A stretch of 35,065 nt of DNA from Crocinitomicaceae bacterium TMED16 (GTDB lineage Bacteria > Bacteroidota > Bacteroidia > Flavobacteriales_D > Crocinitomicaceae): assembly GCA_002167775.1 (NCBI GenBank), contig NHBV01000022.1:1-35065 (forward strand). Reading direction: 5' to 3'. Below are positions 5,953-14,411 of this stretch, piece by piece. The notes below the pieces were generated by a model. That model was given only the letters and a program-made list of their open reading frames with translations. It made no database searches and was not told the DNA's origin. Numbering within the stretch: the stretch's first letter is position 1; the number at the start of each line of letters is the position of its first letter. The position numbers were made by a program, and so were the translations under genes.

Positions 5953-6489
5953 ATGTTTCGTACGCTTATTAAAAAGAAATTATCTGACAATCAAGTTGCA
6001 AATATATTTATAAATGCAATTTTTGATTCGGTAGACAAAGGCTTCCAGGAAATCGCATCCCTAATAAACGAGGACCCCGTATTTGTAAGCTCCCCAAACA
6101 TTGACGCAAAATCTAGTGGTGAATTTGGCATGATTATCATCGTAGGAAACCTTTCCTTTCTAGAAAGCACCTTTGATGCCGATCAAGCTTCGCGCGTTGA
6201 AGCACTTATCTTTACAAAACTAAGCGCTATATATGAAATGGAAGAAAAAGATTTCATTAAGCTCATACGTGGTTATCAAAGCTTCATCTCTAGAGTAAAC
6301 CATCCTTCCAAGAACTGGATTTATGGTATGTCTAAAGCCATATTTCACAAATATCGACTCAACGAGTTCCAAGATGAGTATTTCAAAAGAATGCGCGCTC
6401 CCAATCCTCTATTCTTAAAAAGAATGGATGAAGTTGTGGGGAATTACATCTGGAATTGGGATGCCTTCTTTAAGAAGTATCGCTTTTAA
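5953..6489 (+). CDS. Unknown protein, 178 residues
   Basis: I do not recognise a domain. The ATG at 5953 is preferred over a TTG three codons upstream. The protein has no signal peptide or clear membrane helix. The N-terminal third is helical and basic (FRTLIKKKL). A hydrophobic strand GMIIIVGNLSFL lies near residues 58-69. The C-terminal half is rich in aromatic and basic residues (RGYQSFISR, NWIYGMSKAIFHKY, NYIWNWDAFFKKYRF at the end). It is monocistronic: its own promoter lies in a palindrome, and a strong terminator follows at 6500-6550. It is divergent from the cyclophilin gene. Codon use resembles its neighbours, so there is no sign of recent transfer. Confidence 0.75.
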   Translation: MFRTLIKKKLSDNQVANIFINAIFDSVDKGFQEIASLINEDPVFVSSPNIDAKSSGEFGMIIIVGNLSFLESTFDADQASRVEALIFTKLSAIYEMEEKDFIKLIRGYQSFISRVNHPSKNWIYGMSKAIFHKYRLNEFQDEYFKRMRAPNPLFLKRMDEVVGNYIWNWDAFFKKYRF

Positions 6490-6499
6490 GAAAAGAAAC

Positions 6500-6550
6500 T
6501 AAACGCTCAACCGAGTATTTAAATTTAAGAGCGTTTAATCAATTTTTTTT
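6500..6550 (+). terminator. Rho-independent terminator, possibly bidirectional
   Basis: TAAACGCTC (6500-6508) pairs perfectly with GAGCGTTTA (6529-6537); a T-run follows at 6543-6550. It ends the unknown gene on the plus strand and lies just beyond the clpB stop, so it may also end clpB, although the minus-strand T-run is poorer. Confidence 0.75.
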
Positions 6551-9164
6551 ATACTACTTCCTCATGTTCATGAATTGGCTTTCTGAAAACAAAGGTATTG
6601 TCAAAAGAATCTAGCACTAAATTGTGAGACTTATCGATTTTCCCTTCAATCAAAGACTTGGCAAGCTTATTTAAAATTTCATTCTGAATCAATCGCTTTA
6701 TTGGTCTTGCTCCAAAAAATGGATCATATCCTTTTTGAACAATAGTGTTGATCGCCTCCTCAGAAACAATTAAATTGATCTGTTTTGAACTCAAGGAGGT
6801 TTTAACCTCCTCAAGCTGAATTGATACAATTTCACGTATACTTTCCTCACTTAAAGGCGGGAAAAGAATCGTTTCATCTATTCGATTCAAAAATTCAGGT
6901 TTCATGTGCTGCCTAATTAAATTATCTAATTCTCTCGAAACAATATTTTTTGTCTCTGACCTATCTAATTTGTTTGTGGCTGAATAATTTGAATGAATAA
7001 TATCTGAACCTAAATTTGAGGTCATAACGATAAGTGTATTCTTAAAATTCACTGTTCGTCCCTTACTATCTGTTAACCTTCCATCATCTAGGACTTGGAG
7101 AAGAATGTTGAAAACATCAGGATGAGCCTTTTCTATTTCATCAAGTAATATTATTGAATAAGGTTTTCTTCTGACGGCTTCCGTAAGCTGACCACCCTCA
7201 TCATAACCTATATACCCTGGAGGAGAACCAATCAATCTACTAACTGCATGTTTCTCTTGGAATTCGCTCATATCAAGACGAATCATTGCATTCCTGTCAT
7301 TGAACAAGTGTTCCGCTAAAACCTTGGTTAATTCCGTCTTTCCAACTCCTGTTGTACCCATAAATAAAAAGGATCCGATAGGCCTTTCGGCGTCATTGAG
7401 TCCAGACCTTGAACGGCGGATAGCGTCAGACAATGCACCGACCGCATCTTCCTGTCCAATAATTTTTTCTGAAAGAGTCTCCTCTAACTTTATGAGTTTA
7501 TCAGATTCAGATGCCAACATTTTAGTTACAGGAATACCCGTCCATTTCGAAACTACTTGAGCGATTTCATGGTAATCAACTTCCTCTTTAATCATTTTAG
7601 CATCGGATTGAACTTTTAGGAGGTCCTTTTTCACCTTATCAAGTTTGCTTTCTAAGTTTACTAATTTTGAATATCGAATCTCAGCAACCTGCTCATAAGC
7701 CCCATTCCGCTCCAATTGCTCTGACTCTAATCTCAAATGCTCCATCTCGTCTTTTATCTCTTGAACTTCATCAATAAGATTTTTTTCTAAACTCCACCTT
7801 GAGTTTAATTCACTTTGGACGGCCGAAGAAGCATTTAATTCTTCCTCTATTTTCTTTAACTTTTCCTTTGAATTTTCTTTTTTTAGTGCTTCTTTCTCAA
7901 TTTGGAGTTGCATAATTTTACGTTCGATTTCGTCCAAATCTTCAGGTTTACTGTTGATTTCCATTTTGAGACTTGCTGCAGCCTCGTCTATTAGGTCAAT
8001 CGCTTTATCTGGGAGATAACGTTCAGAAATGTAGCGTTGTGATAATTGAACTGCGCCGATAATGGCCGCGTCTTTTATTAGTACCTTATGGTGCCCCTCA
8101 TATTTCTCTTTTATTCCTCTTAATATCGATATTGCATCCTCCTCAGTAGGTTCATCAACTGAAACAATTTGAAATCGCCTGACCAAGGCACGGTCTTTTT
8201 CAAAATATTTTTGGTACTCCGAGAGTGTTGTTGCACCAACAGCTCTTAACTCTCCTCTTGCCAGTGCTGGTTTGAGAATATTTGCGGCATCCATTGCACC
8301 ATCACCACCACCAGCGCCAACCAATGTATGAATTTCATCTATAAATAAAATTACCTCACCATCAGACTTAACCACCTCGTTAATCACTCCTTTAAGCCTC
8401 TCCTCAAATTCCCCTTTAAATTTAGCTCCTGCAACAAGTGCGCCCATATCGAGTGAAAAAACCTTCTTTGATTGGAGGTTTTCAGGAACATCTCCTTTCA
8501 CAATTCGCTGGGCTATCCCCTCTGCTATAGCTGTTTTACCTACACCTGGTTCACCTATCAAAATAGGATTATTTTTTGTTCGACGGCTCAATATTCGTAA
8601 TACACGTCGAATCTCATCATCCCTTCCGATAATAGGATCAACCTTTCCTTGTTCTACCAGTTCATTTAAGTTTTTAGCATATTTGATAAGTTCTGTGTTT
8701 GTTTTCATCAAACTATTATTTTCAGATTTCACATTAGATCTTAATTTATTGATTTGATTTTTTACTTGACTGGCAGTTATTCCAAAAGATTTTAGAATGT
8801 TTTGAGCTTCGCTCGACATAACAAGTAAATTGTAAAATAGCGTTTCAATAGTAATGTGCGTATCTCCAAATTCATTTAAACTCATTAAAGTTCTTTGAAA
8901 GTATTCATTCATTTGAGAAGATGAAGACGGCAATTCACCAGTTGAGGTGTTCACACCTGATAATGCAAGGGTAATCTTATCCTTCAAAACATCCATATTT
9001 TCAATGAAAGGTTTACTTAGGAATATAATTTCGGATGCATTTTTTTCGCACATTGCTGCAAGTAAATGCAGCGTTTTTAATTCAGCATGGTTCTGCATCA
9101 AACACAATTCATGTGCGAACTGAATTGTGGTCAACGCGTTGTGTGTAAATCGTTTTTCGTTCAT
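6549..9164 (-). CDS. clpB: ATP-dependent disaggregase ClpB
   Basis: An AAA+ hexamer that, with DnaK, pulls polypeptides out of aggregates after heat or other stress. The 871 residues give the full ClpB layout: Clp-N repeats (about 1-145), AAA-1 with Walker A GEPGVGKT (204-211) and Walker B VILFIDEIH (271-279), the ClpB-specific coiled-coil middle domain (about 400-530), and AAA-2 with Walker A GTTGVGKT (603-610), pore-loop GYIGYDEGG (650-658), Walker B IILLDEIEKAH (671-681) and the C-terminal D2-small domain. The middle domain separates it from ClpA and ClpC. Walker A of AAA-2 has Thr where Pro is usual; Lys and Thr are kept. The N-terminal domain is more divergent than the rest. A TGTCA-N3-TGACA palindrome lies upstream. 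Confidence 0.96.
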   Translation of the reverse strand: MNEKRFTHNALTTIQFAHELCLMQNHAELKTLHLLAAMCEKNASEIIFLSKPFIENMDVLKDKITLALSGVNTSTGELPSSSSQMNEYFQRTLMSLNEFGDTHITIETLFYNLLVMSSEAQNILKSFGITASQVKNQINKLRSNVKSENNSLMKTNTELIKYAKNLNELVEQGKVDPIIGRDDEIRRVLRILSRRTKNNPILIGEPGVGKTAIAEGIAQRIVKGDVPENLQSKKVFSLDMGALVAGAKFKGEFEERLKGVINEVVKSDGEVILFIDEIHTLVGAGGGDGAMDAANILKPALARGELRAVGATTLSEYQKYFEKDRALVRRFQIVSVDEPTEEDAISILRGIKEKYEGHHKVLIKDAAIIGAVQLSQRYISERYLPDKAIDLIDEAAASLKMEINSKPEDLDEIERKIMQLQIEKEALKKENSKEKLKKIEEELNASSAVQSELNSRWSLEKNLIDEVQEIKDEMEHLRLESEQLERNGAYEQVAEIRYSKLVNLESKLDKVKKDLLKVQSDAKMIKEEVDYHEIAQVVSKWTGIPVTKMLASESDKLIKLEETLSEKIIGQEDAVGALSDAIRRSRSGLNDAERPIGSFLFMGTTGVGKTELTKVLAEHLFNDRNAMIRLDMSEFQEKHAVSRLIGSPPGYIGYDEGGQLTEAVRRKPYSIILLDEIEKAHPDVFNILLQVLDDGRLTDSKGRTVNFKNTLIVMTSNLGSDIIHSNYSATNKLDRSETKNIVSRELDNLIRQHMKPEFLNRIDETILFPPLSEESIREIVSIQLEEVKTSLSSKQINLIVSEEAINTIVQKGYDPFFGARPIKRLIQNEILNKLAKSLIEGKIDKSHNLVLDSFDNTFVFRKPIHEHEEVV

Positions 9165-9245
9165 ACTCGTGATACCACAAAACTTAAACCATTAGATAAA
9201 AAACCTACATAAACAGACATTTTGACGTGTTGAGTAAGTTTTAAA

Positions 9246-9258
9246 TGTCATTTTGACA
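9246..9258. promoter_or_regulatory. Palindrome TGTCA-TTT-TGACA between clpB and the glucosaminidase gene
   Basis: A perfect 5-3-5 inverted repeat 82 bases upstream of clpB. An imperfect copy (AGACATTTTGACG, 9215-9227) lies exactly 31 bases away, about three helical turns, on the clpB side. Two phased copies suggest a binding site for a stress regulator of clpB. The factor is not identified, and the site could act on the divergent gene instead. Confidence 0.45.
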
Positions 9259-9362
9259 CTTAACAATGTATTACTTTTTTTACACTCCAAAAACATATTT
9301 TTTTGACCTTATATGAAACCAATTTAAATGATTTACGTTTCACCTTTCACACGACTATTACG

Positions 9363-10253
9363 ATGAAACTTATAATTACATTAACTTTTACGCTTACCCT
9401 TCCATATTTGATTATGGCAAGCGGCCCAACCAGCGCTCGAAAAGAATATATTTCAACTTATAGTGGTACCGCAGTTTCACAGATGAAAAAGTATCAAATC
9501 CCAGCAAGTATTACCCTTGCGCAAGGTATTTTAGAATCAGGATCAGGAAATTCCTTTTTAGCGCGCAGCTCAAACAATCATTTCGGTATTAAGTGTGGCA
9601 ACCAATGGAAAGGAAAAACCTCTTACCACGATGATGACGAGGAAAACGAATGCTTTCGTGCCTATTCTCGAGTATATGAATCATATGTAGACCACAGTAT
9701 ATTTTTAACCTCAAATCAACGATACGCATCATTATTTGAGTTAAAAAAAGACGACTACAAAGCATGGGCACATGGTTTAAAAAAAGCAGGTTATGCAACT
9801 AACCCGCACTATGCAGACCGCCTCATTCAATTGATTGAAGAAGAAAAACTATATATGTTTGACCAGCTAGATAAAATTCCTGAAGCTCAAGCGCAACAAA
9901 CACAACAAATAACAAGAGAAGAGTTTTCAATAAATAAAACCAGGGTTCTGCATTCTAAAAATGGAGATACCTTCTATAAACTTAGTCTAAGAACAGGAAT
10001 TACTTTACGACAGCTTCACAAATACAACAATGGTCTAGAAAAATTAGAAAATTTAAAACCAGGAACCCCAATCTATTTGGAATCAAAGAAACGCAGGGCT
10101 TCCGGAAAAAAAGAAATTGTTTTAGAAACAGCTACTACTTTGGCTGAAATATCTCAAAAAGAAGGTGTTCGCCTTAAGTCATTGATGAAAATAAACCAAA
10201 TTTCTACTCCTCATCAGCGCTTGTTGAAAGGAGCCAAAATATTCCTTCGCTAG
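9363..10253 (+). CDS. Secreted N-acetylglucosaminidase with LysM repeats
   Basis: A peptidoglycan hydrolase, probably used in cell separation or wall turnover. The ATG at 9363 gives a 296-residue protein starting with a clear signal peptide (MKLIITLTFTLTLPYLIMASG). The TTG at 9303 would bury that signal behind 20 residues and is rejected. A glucosaminidase domain of the FlgJ/lysozyme-subfamily-2 type occupies about 25-165, with the likely catalytic Glu in ITLAQGILESGSG and the family blocks NHFGIKC and GLKKAGYATNPHYADRLI. Two LysM-like repeats follow (about 190-240 and 250-296), which bind glycan strands. It is divergent from clpB and followed by a terminator. Confidence 0.9.
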   Translation: MKLIITLTFTLTLPYLIMASGPTSARKEYISTYSGTAVSQMKKYQIPASITLAQGILESGSGNSFLARSSNNHFGIKCGNQWKGKTSYHDDDEENECFRAYSRVYESYVDHSIFLTSNQRYASLFELKKDDYKAWAHGLKKAGYATNPHYADRLIQLIEEEKLYMFDQLDKIPEAQAQQTQQITREEFSINKTRVLHSKNGDTFYKLSLRTGITLRQLHKYNNGLEKLENLKPGTPIYLESKKRRASGKKEIVLETATTLAEISQKEGVRLKSLMKINQISTPHQRLLKGAKIFLR

Positions 10254-10289
10254 ACCTCGGTCAGCGGGAATTTGTTTGTTGTTTGTTTT

Positions 10290-10315
10290 AAAGCCCCTTA
10301 TTGGGGCTTTTTTTG
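10290..10315 (+). terminator. Rho-independent terminator after the glucosaminidase gene
   Basis: AAAGCCCC (10290-10297), a five-base loop TTATT and GGGGCTTT (10303-10310), then Ts to 10314. This is a classic GC-rich stem with a T-run. Confidence 0.9.
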
Positions 10316-10363
10316 TTTCTAAAAAAGAAATAAAGGAAAAATCTTTTTGTATTTTCGCTCCTC

Positions 10364-10858
10364 ATGAAAATTTTTATTCTTGCTTTCCTTTTGAGCCTAA
10401 AAACCGTAGGTTTTGCACATGAGACTTATTTTTCATTCGCGGAGATGCAATATGATACCGAATGCAACTGTCTTGAAGTCACGCTAACACTATCGGCTCA
10501 TGACCTAGAGGCTTATGCAGACAAGCAGAACATACTCTCTTCTACTTTAGAAAAAGACCTTATAAACGAAGATAATCGGCAGGATCTTGTTCAAGAAATC
10601 ATTCTGGAAGGTTTTAAAATAAAACAGAACCGTCAAGATATCATACTGTTTTACGAGGGGTATGAACTTTTTGAAGATGGTACTTGTTCCTTTTACTTGC
10701 GTTCAGAAAAAATAGATGATACAGAGTGCTCATTGTTTTATGGACTCTTTATGGATGTATACCCAGAGCAGCAAAATAAGCTGAACTACAAAAAAGAAAA
10801 AGACCAAGTAGTATATAACTATTTTGTCTTTAAACGAGAAAACACAATCGAATTATGA
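10364..10858 (+). CDS. Exported DUF6702-like protein
   Basis: A 164-residue protein with an N-terminal signal peptide (about 1-18, ending in VGFA). A short beta-rich domain follows whose opening (HETYFSFAEMQYDTE) resembles the DUF6702 family, found in Bacteroidota beside M1 peptidases. It has no obvious catalytic motif. Cysteines at the CNC motif (about residues 34-36) and two later ones could form disulphides in the periplasm. The stop overlaps the ATG of the M1 peptidase gene by four bases (ATGA), so translation is coupled and the two products probably act together. The family name is from recall of motif and context; exported protein of unknown function is the safe statement. Confidence 0.75.
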   Translation: MKIFILAFLLSLKTVGFAHETYFSFAEMQYDTECNCLEVTLTLSAHDLEAYADKQNILSSTLEKDLINEDNRQDLVQEIILEGFKIKQNRQDIILFYEGYELFEDGTCSFYLRSEKIDDTECSLFYGLFMDVYPEQQNKLNYKKEKDQVVYNYFVFKRENTIEL

Positions 10859-13170
10859 AATATTTAAACCAGATTCTAGCAGTGGTAATCTTTGCTTCAA
10901 GCGCTTTATCTGCGATTGGCCAAAAGAAATTTGCCCAAATAGAAAATCTTATTCCTACGCCCAACGAGTATAGAAACGCCGCAGGTGCACCGGGACACAG
11001 CTATTATCAGCAACAAGCTGACTACAAAATGGCATTAACACTTGAGGATGACACTCAAATCTTAAGGGGAACGGAAACCATTACGTATACAAACAATTCA
11101 CCTGATGCACTAGAATATTTATGGTTGCAACTTGATCAAAACCTATTCTCGAAAACGTCAGACACCAAACTTATTAGGGTGGAAAGAATGGAGGATTTTC
11201 GTTCTTTAGAGCAAATTGAACGAAAACTGTTTGATTATGACGGAGGATTCAAAATCGAAGAGGTGAAAGCGACAAATGGTGAAGATTTATGCTACGCAAT
11301 CAATAAAACAATGCTCAGAATAGACTTGAAGCAGCCCTTGAAAACAAATGGGAGCATTTCATTTAGTATCAAATGGTGGTACAACATAAATGATCGAATG
11401 GCTGTTGGTGGTCGTTCAGGTTATGAATACTTTGAAGATGAAGATAATTACATCTACACCATTGCGCAATTCTTCCCAAGAATGTGCGTCTATGATGATG
11501 TTTCAGGATGGCAAAACAAGCAGTTTTTGGGAAGAGGAGAATTCACACTTCCTTTCGGAAACTATGATGTATCGTTAACCGTTCCAGGTGATCACATTGT
11601 TTCAGCAACCGGAACCCTTCAAAACGAAAGTACTGTGCTCTCTGATGTGCAAAGAAAAAGACTACAAAAAGCCAGAAAAGCGGATGCTCCTGTATTTATC
11701 GTGAACCAACAGGAGGCTGAAAAAACAGAAAAAAACAAGGTTAAATCATTGAAAACGTGGAGATTCAAAGCAAAAAATGTTAGAGATTTTGCCTTTGCCA
11801 GTTCCAGAAAATTCATTTGGGATGCACAAAACACAACGGTAAAGGATAAAGATGTTCTTTGTATGTCTTTCTATCCGAAAGAAGGGAATCCATTGTGGGA
11901 GAGATACTCTACAAAGCTTGTGGCACATACGGTTAACACCTATTCTAAATTTACGGTAGATTACCCGTATCCTGTAGCAATATCAATACATTCTAAGTCA
12001 ATAGGAATGGAATACCCTATGATTTGTTTTAACGGTGGTAGACCAGAAGCTGATGGAACATATAGTGAAAGAACAAAATATGGAATGTGGGGCGTAATCA
12101 TTCACGAAGTTGGGCACAACTTCTTTCCGATGATCATTAACTCTGACGAGAGACAATGGACCTGGATGGATGAAGGACTTAATACTTTTGTGCAGTACTT
12201 AACAGAGCAGGAATGGGAAAGAGGCTATCCATCAAGAAGAGGTCCAGCATATAAAATTGCAGATTACATGAGAGGCGATAAATCAAACATCTCCCCTATT
12301 ATGACCAATTCTGAATCTATACGACAGTTTGGAAATAATGCCTACGGAAAACCGGCAACGGCGCTGAATATATTGAGAGAAACCGTCATGGGACGCGAGC
12401 TTTTTGATTATGCCTTCAAAACCTATTGCGAGCGTTGGAAGTTTAAGCACCCGACCCCTGCTGATTTCTTTAGAACGATGGAGGATGCCTCTGCTGTTGA
12501 CTTAGATTGGTTTTGGAGAGGATGGTTCTTTAGTACAGACAATGTGGACATTGCCATCTCAGATGTGAAACTATTCCAGCTTAATTCACAAAATCCAACT
12601 GTAGAGAAAGCATTTTCGAAAAAACAGAATGAACAAAGAGACATTCATATCGGAGAAACTAGAAATCAGGAACAAATTAAAGAGACCATCAACGAAAAGG
12701 ATCAAAACATTGACGATTTTTATGGGACGCGCGACATTTATAAAGTCGATGCACTTGATCTAAAAGAATACGAAGGTTTGAAAGGGAGATTAGATAAAGG
12801 GAAGTTAGATCTCTTAAATGCAGGATATTTCTTCTATGAGCTGACCTTTGAAAATATCGGAGGATTGGTAATGCCACTGATTATAGAGATATCATATACG
12901 GATAATACATCAGAGGTAGTCAGAATACCTGCTGAAATTTGGAGGTCAAAAGAGAATGTTGTCACTAAAGTTTTGGTGCTCAACAAAGAGGTTGCGAGCT
13001 TTCAACTCGATCCATTTCTAGAAACAGCGGATACTGATTTACAAAATAATATGTGGCCCAAAAGGGTTCTTCCTTCTCGATATGATCTTTTTCAGCAACG
13101 AAAAATGAGAATGAAACAAAGAGAAAACCCTATGCAAAGACAAATGAGAGTGGACGATCTACAAGATTAA
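10855..13170 (+). CDS. Secreted M1-family zinc metallopeptidase
   Basis: A 771-residue exported peptidase of the aminopeptidase N/gluzincin family. The signal peptide covers about 1-22 (ending SAIGQ). The N-terminal beta domain runs to about 300. The exopeptidase motif appears as GMEYPM (384-389), and the zinc site as HEVGH (417-421) with the third ligand E440 in WMDEGLNTF, the standard spacing. The C-terminal region ends with a basic, Met/Arg/Gln-rich tail (about 745-771) without a recognisable sorting domain. Residues about 585-640 are charged and probably a linker. It is coupled to the upstream DUF6702-like gene. It probably degrades peptides in the periplasm or at the surface for nutrition. 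Confidence 0.93.
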   Translation: MKYLNQILAVVIFASSALSAIGQKKFAQIENLIPTPNEYRNAAGAPGHSYYQQQADYKMALTLEDDTQILRGTETITYTNNSPDALEYLWLQLDQNLFSKTSDTKLIRVERMEDFRSLEQIERKLFDYDGGFKIEEVKATNGEDLCYAINKTMLRIDLKQPLKTNGSISFSIKWWYNINDRMAVGGRSGYEYFEDEDNYIYTIAQFFPRMCVYDDVSGWQNKQFLGRGEFTLPFGNYDVSLTVPGDHIVSATGTLQNESTVLSDVQRKRLQKARKADAPVFIVNQQEAEKTEKNKVKSLKTWRFKAKNVRDFAFASSRKFIWDAQNTTVKDKDVLCMSFYPKEGNPLWERYSTKLVAHTVNTYSKFTVDYPYPVAISIHSKSIGMEYPMICFNGGRPEADGTYSERTKYGMWGVIIHEVGHNFFPMIINSDERQWTWMDEGLNTFVQYLTEQEWERGYPSRRGPAYKIADYMRGDKSNISPIMTNSESIRQFGNNAYGKPATALNILRETVMGRELFDYAFKTYCERWKFKHPTPADFFRTMEDASAVDLDWFWRGWFFSTDNVDIAISDVKLFQLNSQNPTVEKAFSKKQNEQRDIHIGETRNQEQIKETINEKDQNIDDFYGTRDIYKVDALDLKEYEGLKGRLDKGKLDLLNAGYFFYELTFENIGGLVMPLIIEISYTDNTSEVVRIPAEIWRSKENVVTKVLVLNKEVASFQLDPFLETADTDLQNNMWPKRVLPSRYDLFQQRKMRMKQRENPMQRQMRVDDLQD

Positions 13171-13197
13171 AAAGCACCTAATTTAGCTCTGAGGTTA

Positions 13198-13878
13198 ATG
13201 ATAAATGAGAACTCACAAAATAATTTTCACAAGAACAAAGGATTGATTATTGGCGTTGGATTTCAAAAAACTGGCACTTCAAGTCTTAGAGAAGCATTAA
13301 AGGTTTTAGATTTCCGTGTTAAGGACACCACCACTAGAGCGCTCGTTCCCATATTAAAAAATGACTACTCTAGTATTCTTAGAATGCTTAAGAACTTCGA
13401 TGCAGTGGAAGATACTCCATGGTACATGATTTATAAGGAGCTGGATAAATTAATTCCCAATTCAAAGTTCATTCTTACCATAAGAGACGAGGAAAGTTGG
13501 TATTTAAGCGTTAAAAAACATATTGGTAATTTGAGGTCAGCCAATCACGAGTGGATATACGGCAGAGGAAAGGGGCTGCCAAAAGATGACAAAAAAAATA
13601 CTATTGACGTTTACAGTAAGCACAACAAAGAGGTAATCGAATATTTTGAAAATAGACCCAACGACCTTTTGGTATTGGACTTTACAAAAGGAGACAGTTG
13701 GGAAAAAATCTGTCCATTCTTAAACAAAGAAATTCCAAAAACTCCATTTCCTCACTACAATAAGACATCCAAAAATAAAAGAAAGAATGAAATGAGTAGA
13801 TTCAGGTTTTGGCGCAAACAAATCAAAAACGATATTAGAATTCGGTATATCGATTTATTGGGCCTTTGGGATAAATAA
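13198..13878 (+). CDS. Sulfotransferase-family protein
   Basis: A 226-residue protein with the PAPS-dependent sulfotransferase fold. The 5'-phosphosulfate loop is GFQKTGTSSL (21-30), and the 3'-phosphate region is PNSKFILTIRDEESWYLSV (87-105), with R96 and S104 in the expected places. The layout (two motifs, DFTKGDSWEKICPFL near the C-terminus) resembles the small Sulfotransfer_4-type families. The acceptor is unknown; glycan or lipid sulfation is plausible in a marine organism. It begins 27 bases after the M1 peptidase stop and has a very basic C-terminus. No PAPS-synthesis gene lies in the window. Confidence 0.8.
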   Translation: MINENSQNNFHKNKGLIIGVGFQKTGTSSLREALKVLDFRVKDTTTRALVPILKNDYSSILRMLKNFDAVEDTPWYMIYKELDKLIPNSKFILTIRDEESWYLSVKKHIGNLRSANHEWIYGRGKGLPKDDKKNTIDVYSKHNKEVIEYFENRPNDLLVLDFTKGDSWEKICPFLNKEIPKTPFPHYNKTSKNKRKNEMSRFRFWRKQIKNDIRIRYIDLLGLWDK

Positions 13879-13956
13879 AATTAATTCTTCAATTAAATAT
13901 ATGTATCAACACATTCATAACTTATAATTTTTTTTCCATTTAAAAAGTATGCCAAT

Positions 13957-14376
13957 ATGAATCCTTTTCACCTCGCTATTCCTGTAAAAAATTTAAAAGT
14001 TACCCGCGCTTTTTATAAAGAAGTTTTAGAATGTACTGAAGGAAGAAGTGCAGAAAAATGGGTTGACTTTGATTTTTTTGGACACCAGCTGGTGTTGCAT
14101 GAAAAATCGGATTTAGCCTTTAAAGATATAAGAGAATCAAATGAGGTCGATGGCCATGATGTACCTGTGCCGCATTTTGGTGTTGTTTTGGACTGGGAGG
14201 ATTGGATAAAGCTTTCTGAACGACTAAAAGCTCAAAAGATTAAATTCATCATAGAACCTTATATCCGTTTCGAAGGAGAAGTTGGTGAACAAGCGACAAT
14301 GTTTTTTTTAGATCCAGAGGGAAATGCCATAGAATTTAAAGCATTCAAGGATATTGGCCAGCTATTTGAAAAATAG
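13957..14376 (+). CDS. VOC-superfamily (glyoxalase/dioxygenase fold) protein
   Basis: A 139-residue protein with two beta-alpha-beta-beta-beta modules. The start [21 protein letters not shown] is the standard first module, with a His that is usually a metal ligand. The later blocks [11 protein letters not shown] and [15 protein letters not shown] give the second His and the terminal Glu. Such small VOC proteins include lyases, dioxygenases and resistance proteins, so the reaction cannot be named. It is probably monocistronic, with a terminator at 14382-14411 shared with der. Confidence 0.85.
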   Translation: MNPFHLAIPVKNLKVTRAFYKEVLECTEGRSAEKWVDFDFFGHQLVLHEKSDLAFKDIRESNEVDGHDVPVPHFGVVLDWEDWIKLSERLKAQKIKFIIEPYIRFEGEVGEQATMFFLDPEGNAIEFKAFKDIGQLFEK

Positions 14377-14381
14377 CGCTG

Positions 14382-14411
14382 AGTATTTAGCACTAAATGC
14401 TTTACTTTTTT
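14382..14411 (+). terminator. Terminator between the convergent VOC and der genes
   Basis: AGTATTTA (14382-14389) pairs with TAAATGCT (14394-14401), with one G-T pair, around the loop GCAC; a T-rich run follows to 14411. It ends the VOC gene on the plus strand and overlaps the der stop codon region. Confidence 0.55.

Noticed and set aside
5808-5990. 61-residue N-terminal extension of the cyclophilin
   Set aside because: No signal peptide or conserved residues. It would overlap the divergent gene and its promoter, and a -7 element lies just upstream of the internal ATG at 5807.
9303-9362. TTG start of the glucosaminidase
   Set aside because: It would place 20 polar residues before an evident signal peptide; the ATG at 9363 starts exactly at the signal.
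13879-13956. AT-rich gap as a replication or regulatory site
   Set aside because: Only simple AT-rich sequence; no repeats, boxes or promoter match.
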